From: Kitasatospora phosalacinea
GTDB lineage: Bacteria > Actinomycetota > Actinomycetes > Streptomycetales > Streptomycetaceae
Assembly: GCF_000717185.1 (NCBI RefSeq)
Contig: NZ_JNYE01000092.1
Location: 1-31,361, forward strand
Length of the DNA: 31,361 nt
Direction of reading: 5' to 3'
Below the pieces are notes generated by a model. The model searched no databases. It saw only the letters and a list, made by a program, of their open reading frames with translations, and was not told where the DNA came from. A program made the translations under genes and the position numbers. This document shows, piece after piece, positions 1-7,884 of this stretch; within the stretch, counting starts at the first letter, position 1, and each line of letters opens with the position of its first letter.

Positions 1-570
1 GCCCGGGTGCGGGCGGGGCTGGGGTTGGGCGAGGAGGTGCCGGTGGTGCTGGCGGCGGCCCGGCAGCAGTACCAGAAGGGCCTGGACGTGCTGGTGTCGG
101 CGTGGCCGCGGGTGCGGGCGGCGCGGCCGGACGCGGTGCTGCTGCTGGCGGGGAGCCGGGGGGCGGAGACGGGGCGGCTGGAGGAGTTGGCGGCGGCGAC
201 GGGGGGCGTGCGGTTCCTGGGGCCGCGGGACGACGTGTTCGACCTGATGGCGGCGGCGGAGGTGTTCGCGGTGCCGTCGCGCTGGGAGGGGCTGGGGAGC
301 GCGGCGATGGAGGCGATGGGGGTGGGGGTGCCGCTGGTGTGCGCGGACGTGGCGGCGCTGCGGGAGACGGTGGGCGGTTCCCAGGAGTGCGCGCTGCTGG
401 TGCCGCCGGAGCGGCCGGAGGCGCTGGCGGAGGCGCTGGTGCGGTCGCTGGAGGAGCGCGGGGAGGCGCTGGTGCGGGCGAAGGCGGCGCGGGCGCGCTT
501 CCTGGCGGGGTACACGCTGGAGCGGGTGTCGGCGCGGATGGTGGAGTTCTACGGGCGCGCACTGGCCTGA
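1..570 (+). CDS. Glycosyltransferase family 4, C-terminal part (cut by window edge)
   Basis: The reading frame is open from base 1 and ends at a TGA at 568-570, so the N-terminal acceptor-binding domain lies outside the window. What remains is the nucleotide-sugar-binding Rossmann half of a GT-B enzyme: a QKGLD segment typical of GT4 enzymes at the start of the domain, a VLLLAG strand, an FLGPRDDV turn, and the GT4 E-x7-E motif in EGLGSAAMEAM. It would transfer a sugar from an NDP-sugar to a lipid-linked or growing glycan at the cytoplasmic face of the membrane. The polysaccharide genes downstream support a role in the same pathway, but the 411-bp gap means it may belong to a separate transcript. 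Donor and acceptor cannot be read from the sequence. Its codons end mostly in G, like those of the next genes. Confidence 0.88.
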   Translation, partial: ARVRAGLGLGEEVPVVLAAARQQYQKGLDVLVSAWPRVRAARPDAVLLLAGSRGAETGRLEELAAATGGVRFLGPRDDVFDLMAAAEVFAVPSRWEGLGSAAMEAMGVGVPLVCADVAALRETVGGSQECALLVPPERPEALAEALVRSLEERGEALVRAKAARARFLAGYTLERVSARMVEFYGRALA

Positions 571-580
571 GCCACCCGTA

Positions 581-648
581 CGGGCGGGCTGGTGGCGACC
601 CGGGCCCGTGCGGGCGGGCGGGCTGGTGGCGACCCGGGCCCGTGCGGG
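581..648. repeat. 34-bp perfect tandem repeat, two copies
   Basis: Two identical 34-bp units lie head to tail (581-614 and 615-648), starting 11 bp after the glycosyltransferase stop. Each contains CTGGTGGCGACCCGGGCCCG. A related fragment with GTACGGGCGGGC follows at about 668-679, inside a hairpin. No open frame across the units looks like a protein. It may be slippage-prone non-coding DNA. Confidence 0.85.
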
Positions 649-657
649 CGCGCACCG

Positions 658-679
658 GCCCGCCCTCGTACGGGCGGGC
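658..679 (+). terminator. Hairpin, probable terminator of the upstream glycosyltransferase
   Basis: A perfect 8-bp stem GCCCGCCC / GGGCGGGC encloses the loop TCGTAC. It lies 88 bp after the stop. No T-run follows, which is common for actinobacterial terminators. Confidence 0.45.
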
Positions 680-719
680 GGTGGCCGAACGGATCGGCGG
701 GGGGCCGTCGCGCGTTTGA

Positions 720-732
720 TGACGTTCCGTCA
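720..732. promoter_or_regulatory. Inverted repeat TGACG-TTC-CGTCA in the leader region of the polysaccharide operon
   Basis: The 411-bp gap 571-981 contains no credible gene. After the tandem repeat and hairpin comes this perfect 5+3+5 inverted repeat in locally AT-richer DNA (TTTGATGACG...). A possible -10 (CAGTAT, 774-779) lies downstream, leaving about 200 nt of leader before the GTG at 982. The inverted repeat could be an operator for the operon. The cognate regulator is unknown. Confidence 0.4.
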
Positions 733-981
733 GTTCGCGTGCGTGCGTCCGGATTCCGACCGGTGGCAGGTGTCAGTATGGCCAAAGTGCTTGCGCCGCA
801 GGTCCGGGGCGGGAAGCATCGGTCGCAGGGGAGGGCCGTGGGGGCGGTCTGGACGTTCGCTTTTTTCGCTGCCGCTGCCGGGGGTGCACGCGGCCCGGCC
901 GTACCGATGCGCGCCGCCCGCGGGGGCGGGTGCGGCTGTTGGGGCGCGTGTGCACCGTGACGAGGCGAGGGGAACCAACCG

Positions 982-2877
982 GTGGAACCGGCAAATCTGT
1001 TCACCGTTCTGCGGCGGTACTGGCGGCTGCTGGCGGCCTGCACGGCGGCCGCGCTGGTCGTGGGTTTCCTGCTGACGCCGGCGGGCGACGCCGTGGACAA
1101 CGGGAAGTGGCAGTGCAAGGTGGCGATCACGCCGGTCGCGGGCGCGGCGGACACCGTGCGCGCCGACCAGGTGCTGTCGTACGCGCAGGGGTCGGCGGTG
1201 ACGACGGCGGCGGCGCAGAAGCTGGGGGTCAAGGACGTGGCGGGGCTGACCGCGCGCCGGACGGTGGCGGCGGAGTCGACGCAGATGCTGCTGTTCACCA
1301 CCACCGGCCCGACCCAGCAGTCCTGCGCGGAGCTGGCGCAGGCGCTGTCGGAGGCGACGATCACCGGCTACGCTCAGGAGTCGAAGAAGAGCGCCGACGA
1401 GTCGATCAAGCGGCTGCGGGCCCAGGCGGACGCCCAGCAGGCCCAGTTGGACGAGTTGCAGAAGTCGGTGAGCCGGGCCAACGCGAACGATCAGGCCAAG
1501 CTGCAGCCGCAGCTGTCGACGGCGACGGCGGCGCTGACCAAGACCCTCGGGGCGATCGCGGACCTGCAGAACTACAGCCAGACCGACGCGATCCAGCAGT
1601 GGGGTTCGATCGACGCGAAGGAGTCGGGGGGCAGCCTGCTGTCCTCGCCCTCGCGCGGGGTGCGGTTGACGCTGGCGGTGGTGCTGGGCCTGTCGCTGGG
1701 GGTGGTGGCGGCGCTGATGCTGTCCCGGATGGACACCCGGCTGCGGTCCCGGGACGGCGCCGAGGAGGCGTTCAACCTGCCGGTGATCGGTGAGATCCCG
1801 CGGCTGTCGCGGCGGCTGCGGCGGCTGCGCGAGCCGCTGGTGACGGCGCGTCCGGCGGACCCGGCGACCGAGGCGTACCGTTCGCTGCGCTCGACGCTGC
1901 TGCTGACCGGCCCGGAGTCGCTGTCCGCGCAGTTCGGGCAGGGCGGGCTGGACCCGGACGACCGGCGGGTGCGGCGGGCGGTGGAGCCGGCGCCGGTGGT
2001 GCTGGTGATGTCGGGGCGCTCGGGTGACGGGCGGACCACGACGGTGGCGAACCTGGCGGCGGCGCTGGGCGAGACGGGCCGTCAGGTGCTGGTGCTGGAC
2101 TGCGACTTCCGGCAGCCGGAGCTGAACGCGCACTTCGGGATGGACGAGGGCCCGGGCATGGCGGAGCTGCTGTCGGGCGAGCAGCTGACCGACCTGGTGG
2201 ACCTGATCCGGCCGACCCGGGTGCCGAACGTGGCGCTGATCGCGGGCGGCCACGCCACCGCGTACCCGGCGGCGCTGGTGCTGCGCGCCGGGGAGGTGCT
2301 GGCGCTGGCCCGGCGGTACGCGGACGTGGTGCTGATCGACTCCTCGCCGCTGCTGAACGCGAACGACGCGTACGACCTGGTGCAGCACGCGGACGCGGTG
2401 CTGGTGACGATGATGGCGGGCAACGTGCGCCCGGAGGAGGCGGACCGGGTCTCGGAGCTGCTGGCCCGCACCGGGGTGCCGGTGGCGGGGGTGGCGCTGC
2501 TGGGGGCGGAGGTCGCGACCGGGCGGCGCAACCGTTCGCTGCGGCTGCCGGGCCGGCTGGGCGGCCGCCCCGCGCCGGGGCCGGAGCCGGAGCCGGGCCG
2601 GGCGGCGCTGCCGCGCCCGGTGGCCGCGGAGCCGTCCCGCCCGGAGCCGCGCCCCGCGCCCCGCCCGGAACCGCGGCGGCCGGAGCACCGGCGGGCCGAG
2701 CACCCGCGGCCCGAGCACCAGCGGGCGGCCGACGGCCGTCGCGAGCCGGTGTACGGGGCCGGTGAGGGCGGCAGCCGCCGGGACGGGACGACGAGTTGGG
2801 GCCGCCGCCCGGCGGAGCTGCCGCCGGAGGAGCCGGTGGAGACGACCATGCAGCTGCGGCTGGGCGAGGACCGGTGA
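982..2877 (+). CDS. Wzc/CpsD-like polysaccharide chain-length protein with BY-kinase-type ATPase domain
   Basis: This 631-residue protein resembles bacterial tyrosine kinases that control polysaccharide chain length and export. An N-terminal membrane segment (about 14-31), an outer region with a Gln/Ala-rich probable coiled coil (about 130-200) and a second membrane segment (about 228-248) form a Wzz-like module. A cytoplasmic P-loop domain follows: Walker A GRSGDGRTT (345-353), Walker A' VLVLDCDFRQP (369-379) and Walker B VVLIDSS (449-455). The invariant Walker A Lys is Arg351. The C-terminal 110 residues are Pro/Arg/Glu-rich with RPEH-type repeats and only one Tyr, not the usual Tyr cluster, so tyrosine autokinase activity is doubtful. 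The GTG start has AGGGGA eight bases upstream. It is the first gene of a coupled operon. Confidence 0.85.
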   Translation: MEPANLFTVLRRYWRLLAACTAAALVVGFLLTPAGDAVDNGKWQCKVAITPVAGAADTVRADQVLSYAQGSAVTTAAAQKLGVKDVAGLTARRTVAAESTQMLLFTTTGPTQQSCAELAQALSEATITGYAQESKKSADESIKRLRAQADAQQAQLDELQKSVSRANANDQAKLQPQLSTATAALTKTLGAIADLQNYSQTDAIQQWGSIDAKESGGSLLSSPSRGVRLTLAVVLGLSLGVVAALMLSRMDTRLRSRDGAEEAFNLPVIGEIPRLSRRLRRLREPLVTARPADPATEAYRSLRSTLLLTGPESLSAQFGQGGLDPDDRRVRRAVEPAPVVLVMSGRSGDGRTTTVANLAAALGETGRQVLVLDCDFRQPELNAHFGMDEGPGMAELLSGEQLTDLVDLIRPTRVPNVALIAGGHATAYPAALVLRAGEVLALARRYADVVLIDSSPLLNANDAYDLVQHADAVLVTMMAGNVRPEEADRVSELLARTGVPVAGVALLGAEVATGRRNRSLRLPGRLGGRPAPGPEPEPGRAALPRPVAAEPSRPEPRPAPRPEPRRPEHRRAEHPRPEHQRAADGRREPVYGAGEGGSRRDGTTSWGRRPAELPPEEPVETTMQLRLGEDR

Positions 2878-3965
2878 GCGGGCCGCGGGCCAGGGTGCTC
2901 TGGCTGGCCAAGGGCCTGGGCCGGGGCGGCGCGGAGCAGCTGCTGCTCAACTGCGTGCGCCACGCGGACCGTTCGCGCTACGAGATCGAGGTGGCGTACG
3001 TGCTGCCGCACAAGGACGCGCTGGTTCCGGCGCTGGCGGCGGCGGGCGTGCCGGTGCACTGCCTGGGCGGCGCGCCGGGGCGGCGCTGGCCGCTGCGGCT
3101 GCGGGCGCTGCTGGCGGAGCGCCGCTACGACCTGGTGCACACCCACATGCCGGTGCCCGCGGTCGCGGCGCGGCTGCTGACGCTGGGGCGGCGCGGGCCG
3201 CGGCTGGTGCACACCGAGCACAACCTGTGGGAGCGCTACCGGCTGCCGACCCGCTGGGCGAACGCGCTGACGTACCGGCGCAACGACGCGGTGGTGGCGG
3301 TGTCGCACGCGGTGGCGGCGGGCGTCGGGGGGCGCCGGGCGGACGGGTGGCTGACGGTGGTGCACCACGGGCCGGACTTGGGCGGCGCCCCGTCCGGTCC
3401 GGCGGCGCGGCGCGCGGCGCGGGCCGAACTCGGGCTGCCCGAGGACGCGTTGGTGGTCGGCACGGTCGGCAACCTGACGGCGAAGAAGGACCAGGCGTCG
3501 CTGCTGGCGGCGTTCGCGCTGCTGCGCGGGCGGGTGCCGGGGGCCCGGCTGGTGCTGGTCGGCTCGGGGCCGCTGGAGGCGGACCTCAGGGCGCGGGCGG
3601 GCGAGGGGGTGCTGTTCGCGGGGATGCGCGCGGACGTGCCCGCGCTGCTGCCGGGCTGGGACGTGTTCTGCCTGAGCTCGCGCCAGGAGGGCCTGCCGGT
3701 GGCGCTGATGGAGGCGATGACCTCGGGCCTGCCCTCGGTGGCGACCCGGGTCGGCGGCATCCCGGAGATCGTGGACGACGGCGTGGAGGGTCGCCTGGTG
3801 GCGCCGGGCGATCCGGCTCAACTGGCGCGTGCGCTGGGCGAGTTGGCCGATCCGGCGCTGCGGGCGCGGATGGGTGCGGCGGCCCGCGCGCGGTCGGCGT
3901 CCTTCGACGTGGCGGGCGCGCAGCGGGCGGTCGAGCGGGTGTACGCGCGGGTCCTGGCGAACTGA
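2874..3965 (+). CDS. Glycosyltransferase family 4 (GT-B fold)
   Basis: A full-length GT4 enzyme of 363 residues. The start is the GTG at 2874, which overlaps the preceding stop as GTGA; the frame stays open upstream but only inside the previous gene. The N-terminal domain begins with a strand and the glycine-rich loop GLGRGGAEQ (14-22), followed by the VHTH and VHTEHN acceptor-side segments. The C-terminal domain has VVGTVGNLTAKKD, LVGSGPL and the catalytic/nucleotide-binding E-x7-E pair (Glu272 and Glu280 in QEGLPVALMEAMTSG), then GGIPEIV. It should add one sugar to a lipid-linked intermediate in the cytoplasm. Coupling to the chain-length gene supports a polysaccharide role; donor specificity is not visible. 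Confidence 0.9.
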   Translation: MSGPRARVLWLAKGLGRGGAEQLLLNCVRHADRSRYEIEVAYVLPHKDALVPALAAAGVPVHCLGGAPGRRWPLRLRALLAERRYDLVHTHMPVPAVAARLLTLGRRGPRLVHTEHNLWERYRLPTRWANALTYRRNDAVVAVSHAVAAGVGGRRADGWLTVVHHGPDLGGAPSGPAARRAARAELGLPEDALVVGTVGNLTAKKDQASLLAAFALLRGRVPGARLVLVGSGPLEADLRARAGEGVLFAGMRADVPALLPGWDVFCLSSRQEGLPVALMEAMTSGLPSVATRVGGIPEIVDDGVEGRLVAPGDPAQLARALGELADPALRARMGAAARARSASFDVAGAQRAVERVYARVLAN

Positions 3966-3986
3966 ACGGGTGGGGCGGAGCACGAC

Positions 3987-5033
3987 GTGGGTGGCGAACT
4001 GACGTACCGGGGGCTGGAGTCGGCGGACGTTCCGGCGGTGCTGGAGCTGTTGACGGCTTCGCTGGCGGGCGGTCCGACCGGGCGGCGCAGCGCCGGTTTC
4101 TTCGACTGGAAGCACCGGGAGAACCCGTTCGGGTCGAGTCCGGGCCTGGTCGCGGTGGCGGCGGACGGGCGGGTGGCGGGGGTGCGGCTGTTCCTGCGCT
4201 GGCAGTGGCGGGACGGCACGGGGCGGACGGTGCGGGCGGTGCGGCCGGTGGACACCGCGACGCACCCGGACTTCCGGGGGCGCGGGATCTTCCGCCGCCT
4301 GACCACCGACCTGCTCGAACAGGTCTCCGGCGAGGCCGAGTTGGTGTTCAACACGCCGAACGGGAACAGCCTGCCGGGCTACCTGCGGATGGGCTGGCGG
4401 GAGTTGGGCCGCGTCCCGGTGGCGCTGCGGGTGGCCCGGCCGGTGTCCTTCGCCCGCGGGGCCCGGGCGGCGCTGGCCCGGCGGCCCGGCCCCTCGGGGC
4501 CGCCGCGCTGCGAACTTCCGTCCGCCGCCGAGTGGTTGGCCCCGTCGGAGGGACGCCGGGCGGGGCAGCTGGCCGAGCTGCTGGCCGAGCGCGAGCGGGC
4601 GGACGCGGCCGATCCGCGGCTGCACACGGTGCGCACCGCCGCCTACCTGGCCTGGCGGTACGGGGCGGCGCCGGGCCTGGACTACCGGGTGGTGACGGTC
4701 GAACGGGGCGGCGAGCTGGTCGGGTTGGCGTTCGGACGGCCGCGGCGGCGCGGCCCGCTGGCCGAGTTCACGCTGGCCGAGCTGATCGTCCGCCCGGGCG
4801 ACCGGGCCGCGGCGGCGCAGCTGCTGCGGGTGGCCGCGTCCTCCGGCTGCGACCACGCGGCCACCCACCTGTCCCCCGGCACCGAGGCGGCCGCGGCGGG
4901 CCTGCGGGCGGGCTGCGTGCGGGCGCCGCGCACCGGCATGGTGCTGGCGGCCCGCACCCCGACCGGCCCGCTGCCGGCCGGGCGCACCCTCGCCGACTGG
5001 CGGTTCAGCCTCGGCGACCTGGAGGTCTTCTGA
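3987..5033 (+). CDS. GNAT-fold N-acetyltransferase, two-lobed
   Basis: The 348-residue protein carries an acetyl-CoA-binding GNAT motif A around residues 86-110 (VDTATHPDFRGRGIF, the R-G-R-G pyrophosphate loop), followed by NTPNGNSLPGYLRMGW (122-137), the usual strand after motif B. An early FFDWKHRENPFG and a later YLAWRYGAAPGLDY are hallmarks of a GNAT subgroup with a second acyltransferase-like half (about 170-348). GTG was chosen because GGAG lies six bases upstream; it starts 21 bp after the glycosyltransferase stop and overlaps the next gene. Family knowledge gives acetyl transfer to an amine. The neighbouring sugar aminotransferase makes an amino sugar a plausible substrate (inference); a peptide or polyamine cannot be excluded. 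Confidence 0.8.
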   Translation: MGGELTYRGLESADVPAVLELLTASLAGGPTGRRSAGFFDWKHRENPFGSSPGLVAVAADGRVAGVRLFLRWQWRDGTGRTVRAVRPVDTATHPDFRGRGIFRRLTTDLLEQVSGEAELVFNTPNGNSLPGYLRMGWRELGRVPVALRVARPVSFARGARAALARRPGPSGPPRCELPSAAEWLAPSEGRRAGQLAELLAERERADAADPRLHTVRTAAYLAWRYGAAPGLDYRVVTVERGGELVGLAFGRPRRRGPLAEFTLAELIVRPGDRAAAAQLLRVAASSGCDHAATHLSPGTEAAAAGLRAGCVRAPRTGMVLAARTPTGPLPAGRTLADWRFSLGDLEVF

Positions 5034-6562
5034 TGGCGGTGCCGATCGCGGCCCGTCCCGCCCGCCGGCGTTCGCGCCCGCTGGCCCGGCTGTCCGGGGC
5101 GGTGCGGCGCGGCCGGCTGACGGCGCTGGCGTGGGCGCTGGTGCTGGGCTACGTGACGGTGTTCGTGCTGGCGATGGTGCACACCTCGTACGACACCTGG
5201 GGGGCGCTGCTGGTGGCGCCCGCGCTGATGGCGGTGGGGACGCCGGTCCTGGCGCGGGTCGCGGCGGGCAACCCGGAGCGCGGGGTGTTCAAGCTGCTGA
5301 TGGTGGCGATGGCGGCGAAGCTGGCGTGCGCCTTCCCGCGGTACCTGATGGCGTTCGTGCTGTACGGCGGCGCGGCGGACGCCAAGATGTACCACCAGAA
5401 GGGCTCCGAGCTGGCCCGGTACCTGACCACCACCGACCTCTCCGCGGGCCTGCACTACGACCTGGGGATGAAGGTCGCGGGCACCGGCTTCGTGATCATC
5501 GTGACCGGGGTGGTGTACGCGGTCACCGGGCCGACCCTGGTCGGCGGGTTCCTGGTGTTCTCCTGGCTGGGCTTCTGGGGGCTGCTGTTCTTCTGGCGGG
5601 CGCTGCAGATCGCCTTCCCGGAGGCGGACTCGCGGCGCTACGCGAAGCTGGTGTTCTTCCTGCCCTCGCTGCTGTTCTGGCCGTCCAGCATCGGCAAGGA
5701 CGCCTGGATGATGTTCTGCCTGGGCCTGACCACGTACGGGGTGGCGCGGCTGCTGGACCGGCGGTTCGGGGCGTTCGCGTGCATCGCGCTGGGGTCGCTG
5801 GGGACGGCGATGGTGCGGCCGCACGTGACGGTGCTGGCGGGCGCGGGCCTGAGCGTGGCGTACCTGCTGCGCAGGCGGCCGCGGCAGGTGTCGGCGCTGG
5901 GGCCGCTGCGGACGGTGCTGACGGCGGCGGTGCTGGCGGTGGGCGTGATGCTGATGCTGCAGCAGGTGTCGACCTTCTTCGGCACCACCGGCACCGGCGG
6001 GGACGCGGTCAACCAGGTGCTGTCGGAGACCTCGCGGCGCACCTCGCAGGGCGACTCGGTGATCAACGCGGCGACCGCGGAGGACCCGGCGCCCGCGTTC
6101 AGCCTGAACCCGGTGAAGCTGCCGATGTCGGTGGTGAGCGTGCTGTTCCGGCCGTTCCCGTTCGAGGCGTCGAACGTCCAGAACCTGGTCCAGTCGGTGG
6201 AGTGCTTCGCGCTGCTGGTGATGTTCGTGCGGGCGTGGCCGCAGCTGGCGCGGGTCCCGAAGCTGTTCGTGCAGCGCTCGTACGTGGCCTTCGCCGTGGT
6301 CTACACGCTGCTGTTCTGCTGGGCGTTCTCGACCATCAACAACATGGGCATCCTGTCCCGCGAGCGGGTGCAGGTGCTGCCGCTGGTCCTGGTGCTGCTG
6401 GCGATCCCGCGGCCGGCCGCGGCCCGCCCGGTGCGGAGCCGCCGCCCGCCGCTGTGGCGGGTCCAGCCGGGCCAGTGGGGCGCCGCCCGCCAGGGCCCAG
6501 AGCCTCCGGTCGCCGTCGGCGCACCGGATCCGTCACGAACCCAGGGGGGCTCGACCTCATGA
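5033..6562 (+). CDS. Polytopic membrane protein, candidate polysaccharide polymerase (Wzy/EpsG-like)
   Basis: The ATG at 5033 overlaps the preceding TGA (TGATG) and has GGAGG seven bases upstream, so the start is well placed. The 509-residue product has a basic N-terminus (RRRSRP) and roughly nine to ten hydrophobic segments, the first at about residues 31-51. A Trp/Phe-rich stretch, FFLPSLLFWPSSIGKDAWMMF (quoted only in part: PSSIGKDAWMMF), lies between two helices. A long outer loop (about 320-365) separates the last membrane segments, and the C-terminus is basic and Pro-rich. Position between glycosyltransferase, acetyltransferase and sugar aminotransferase suggests a polymerase, ligase or GT-C-like enzyme for the glycan. 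No catalytic motif proves this. Confidence 0.7.
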   Translation: MAVPIAARPARRRSRPLARLSGAVRRGRLTALAWALVLGYVTVFVLAMVHTSYDTWGALLVAPALMAVGTPVLARVAAGNPERGVFKLLMVAMAAKLACAFPRYLMAFVLYGGAADAKMYHQKGSELARYLTTTDLSAGLHYDLGMKVAGTGFVIIVTGVVYAVTGPTLVGGFLVFSWLGFWGLLFFWRALQIAFPEADSRRYAKLVFFLPSLLFWPSSIGKDAWMMFCLGLTTYGVARLLDRRFGAFACIALGSLGTAMVRPHVTVLAGAGLSVAYLLRRRPRQVSALGPLRTVLTAAVLAVGVMLMLQQVSTFFGTTGTGGDAVNQVLSETSRRTSQGDSVINAATAEDPAPAFSLNPVKLPMSVVSVLFRPFPFEASNVQNLVQSVECFALLVMFVRAWPQLARVPKLFVQRSYVAFAVVYTLLFCWAFSTINNMGILSRERVQVLPLVLVLLAIPRPAAARPVRSRRPPLWRVQPGQWGAARQGPEPPVAVGAPDPSRTQGGSTS

Positions 6563-7806
6563 CGACCGACACGACGTCCGGCACGACGACCGGTGCGACC
6601 GGCCGGAACCGCCCCGCCGTCCTCGGCGGTGCGCCCGTCTTCCCGGACGGCCTGCCGCTGACCCGCGTCCGGGTGCCCGACCGGGAGGGGCTGCTGGGGC
6701 GGCTGGCCGGGGTGCTGGACTCCGGGATGCTGACCAACGGGCCGACCGTGCGCCAGTTGGAGGAGGAGGCCGCCGCGTTGATGCGGGTGCCGCACGTGGT
6801 GGCGGTGTCCAACTGCACGGCCGGGCTGATGCTGGTGCTGCAGGCCGCGGGGGTGGACGGGCGGCGGCCGGTGCTGATGCCGGGCTTCACCTTCTCGGCG
6901 ACCGCGCACGCCGCGCACTGGGCGGGCGGCAGCCCGCTGTTCGCGGAGGCCCGGGAGCAGGACGTCACCCTGGACCCGGCCGACGCGGAGGCCCGGCTGA
7001 AGGCCGCCGACTCCCCGGCCGCGATGATGGCCACCCACGTGTACGGCACGCCCTGCCAGACCGAGGAGCTGCAGCGGATCGCCGACGCGGCGGGGGTGCC
7101 GCTGGTGTACGACGCGGCGCACGGCCTGGGCTCGGCCCGGCGCGGCGTGCCGGTGGGCGGCTTCGGCCTGGCCGAGGTGTTCTCGATGAGCCCGACCAAG
7201 GTCGCGGTGGCGGGCGAGGGCGGCCTGGTCGCCACCCGGGACGCCGCGCTCGCCGAGACCCTGCGCACCGCCCGCGACTACGGCAACCCGGGCGACTACG
7301 ACACCCTGTTCCCCGGCCTGAACGCCCGGATGAGCGAGCTGCACGCCGCGGTCGGCCTGACCTGGCTGGCCGGGCTGCCCGAGCGGGTCGCGCACCGCGG
7401 CGCGCTGGTCGCCGAGTTCGCCCGGGCCGCGGCGGGCGTGCCGGGCCTGCGGCTGGCCCTGCCGGAGGAGGGCGACACCTCGACCTTCAAGGACCTCACG
7501 CTGATCCTGGACGCCGGGGCGTTCGGCCTGGACAACCGGCAACTGGCCGCCGCGCTGAAGGCCGAGGGCGTCGACACCCGCCGGTACTTCTTCCCGCCCG
7601 TGCACCGGCAGAAGTCGTACGCCCACCTCGGGCAGGCGGAGGAGCTGCCGCGCACCGACCGGCTGGCGGCCTCGGTGCTGACCGTCCCGCTGTGGTCGCA
7701 CATGGACGCGGCGACGGTGCGCCGGGTCGCCGACGCGGTGGTGCGTGTCCAGCCCTTCGCGGCGGAGGTCGCGGCGGTGGTCGGGACGGCGGCCGGGCGC
7801 GTCTGA
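6559..7806 (+). CDS. DegT/DnrJ/EryC1/StrS-family PLP-dependent sugar aminotransferase
   Basis: The ATG at 6559 overlaps the preceding stop as ATGA. The 415-residue enzyme belongs to the fold-type I aminotransferases that convert NDP-keto-sugars to NDP-amino sugars with an amino-acid donor. Visible landmarks are NGPTVRQLEEE near the N-terminus, SNCTAGL for phosphate binding, PGFTFSATAHA, YDAAHG with Asp185 for the pyridine nitrogen, and FSMSPTKVAVAGEGG with the PLP Schiff-base Lys214. A C-terminal VPLWSHMD segment is also typical. Next to the GNAT gene it implies a nucleotide amino sugar that may be acetylated and built into the polymer (inference). Some family members are dehydratases, but those lack the Lys, which is present here. 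Probably the last gene of the operon. Confidence 0.9.
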   Translation: MTTDTTSGTTTGATGRNRPAVLGGAPVFPDGLPLTRVRVPDREGLLGRLAGVLDSGMLTNGPTVRQLEEEAAALMRVPHVVAVSNCTAGLMLVLQAAGVDGRRPVLMPGFTFSATAHAAHWAGGSPLFAEAREQDVTLDPADAEARLKAADSPAAMMATHVYGTPCQTEELQRIADAAGVPLVYDAAHGLGSARRGVPVGGFGLAEVFSMSPTKVAVAGEGGLVATRDAALAETLRTARDYGNPGDYDTLFPGLNARMSELHAAVGLTWLAGLPERVAHRGALVAEFARAAAGVPGLRLALPEEGDTSTFKDLTLILDAGAFGLDNRQLAAALKAEGVDTRRYFFPPVHRQKSYAHLGQAEELPRTDRLAASVLTVPLWSHMDAATVRRVADAVVRVQPFAAEVAAVVGTAAGRV

Positions 7807-7884
7807 GCGATCCTCGCAAGGTGGTTCGGCCGTTAGTCGGATCAGGTGAACTCGGTTGGACCGCAGGGAGGTTGGAGGGCCAGG

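Noticed and set aside
592..960. Possible small gene in the 571-981 gap
   Set aside because: The frame crosses the 34-bp tandem repeat and hairpin, has no ribosome binding site and gives Arg/Gly-rich sequence without a recognisable domain.
730..2718. A 662-residue minus-strand frame opposite the chain-length protein
   Set aside because: Low-complexity Arg/Gln/Pro product, no start signal, antisense to a gene with Walker motifs.
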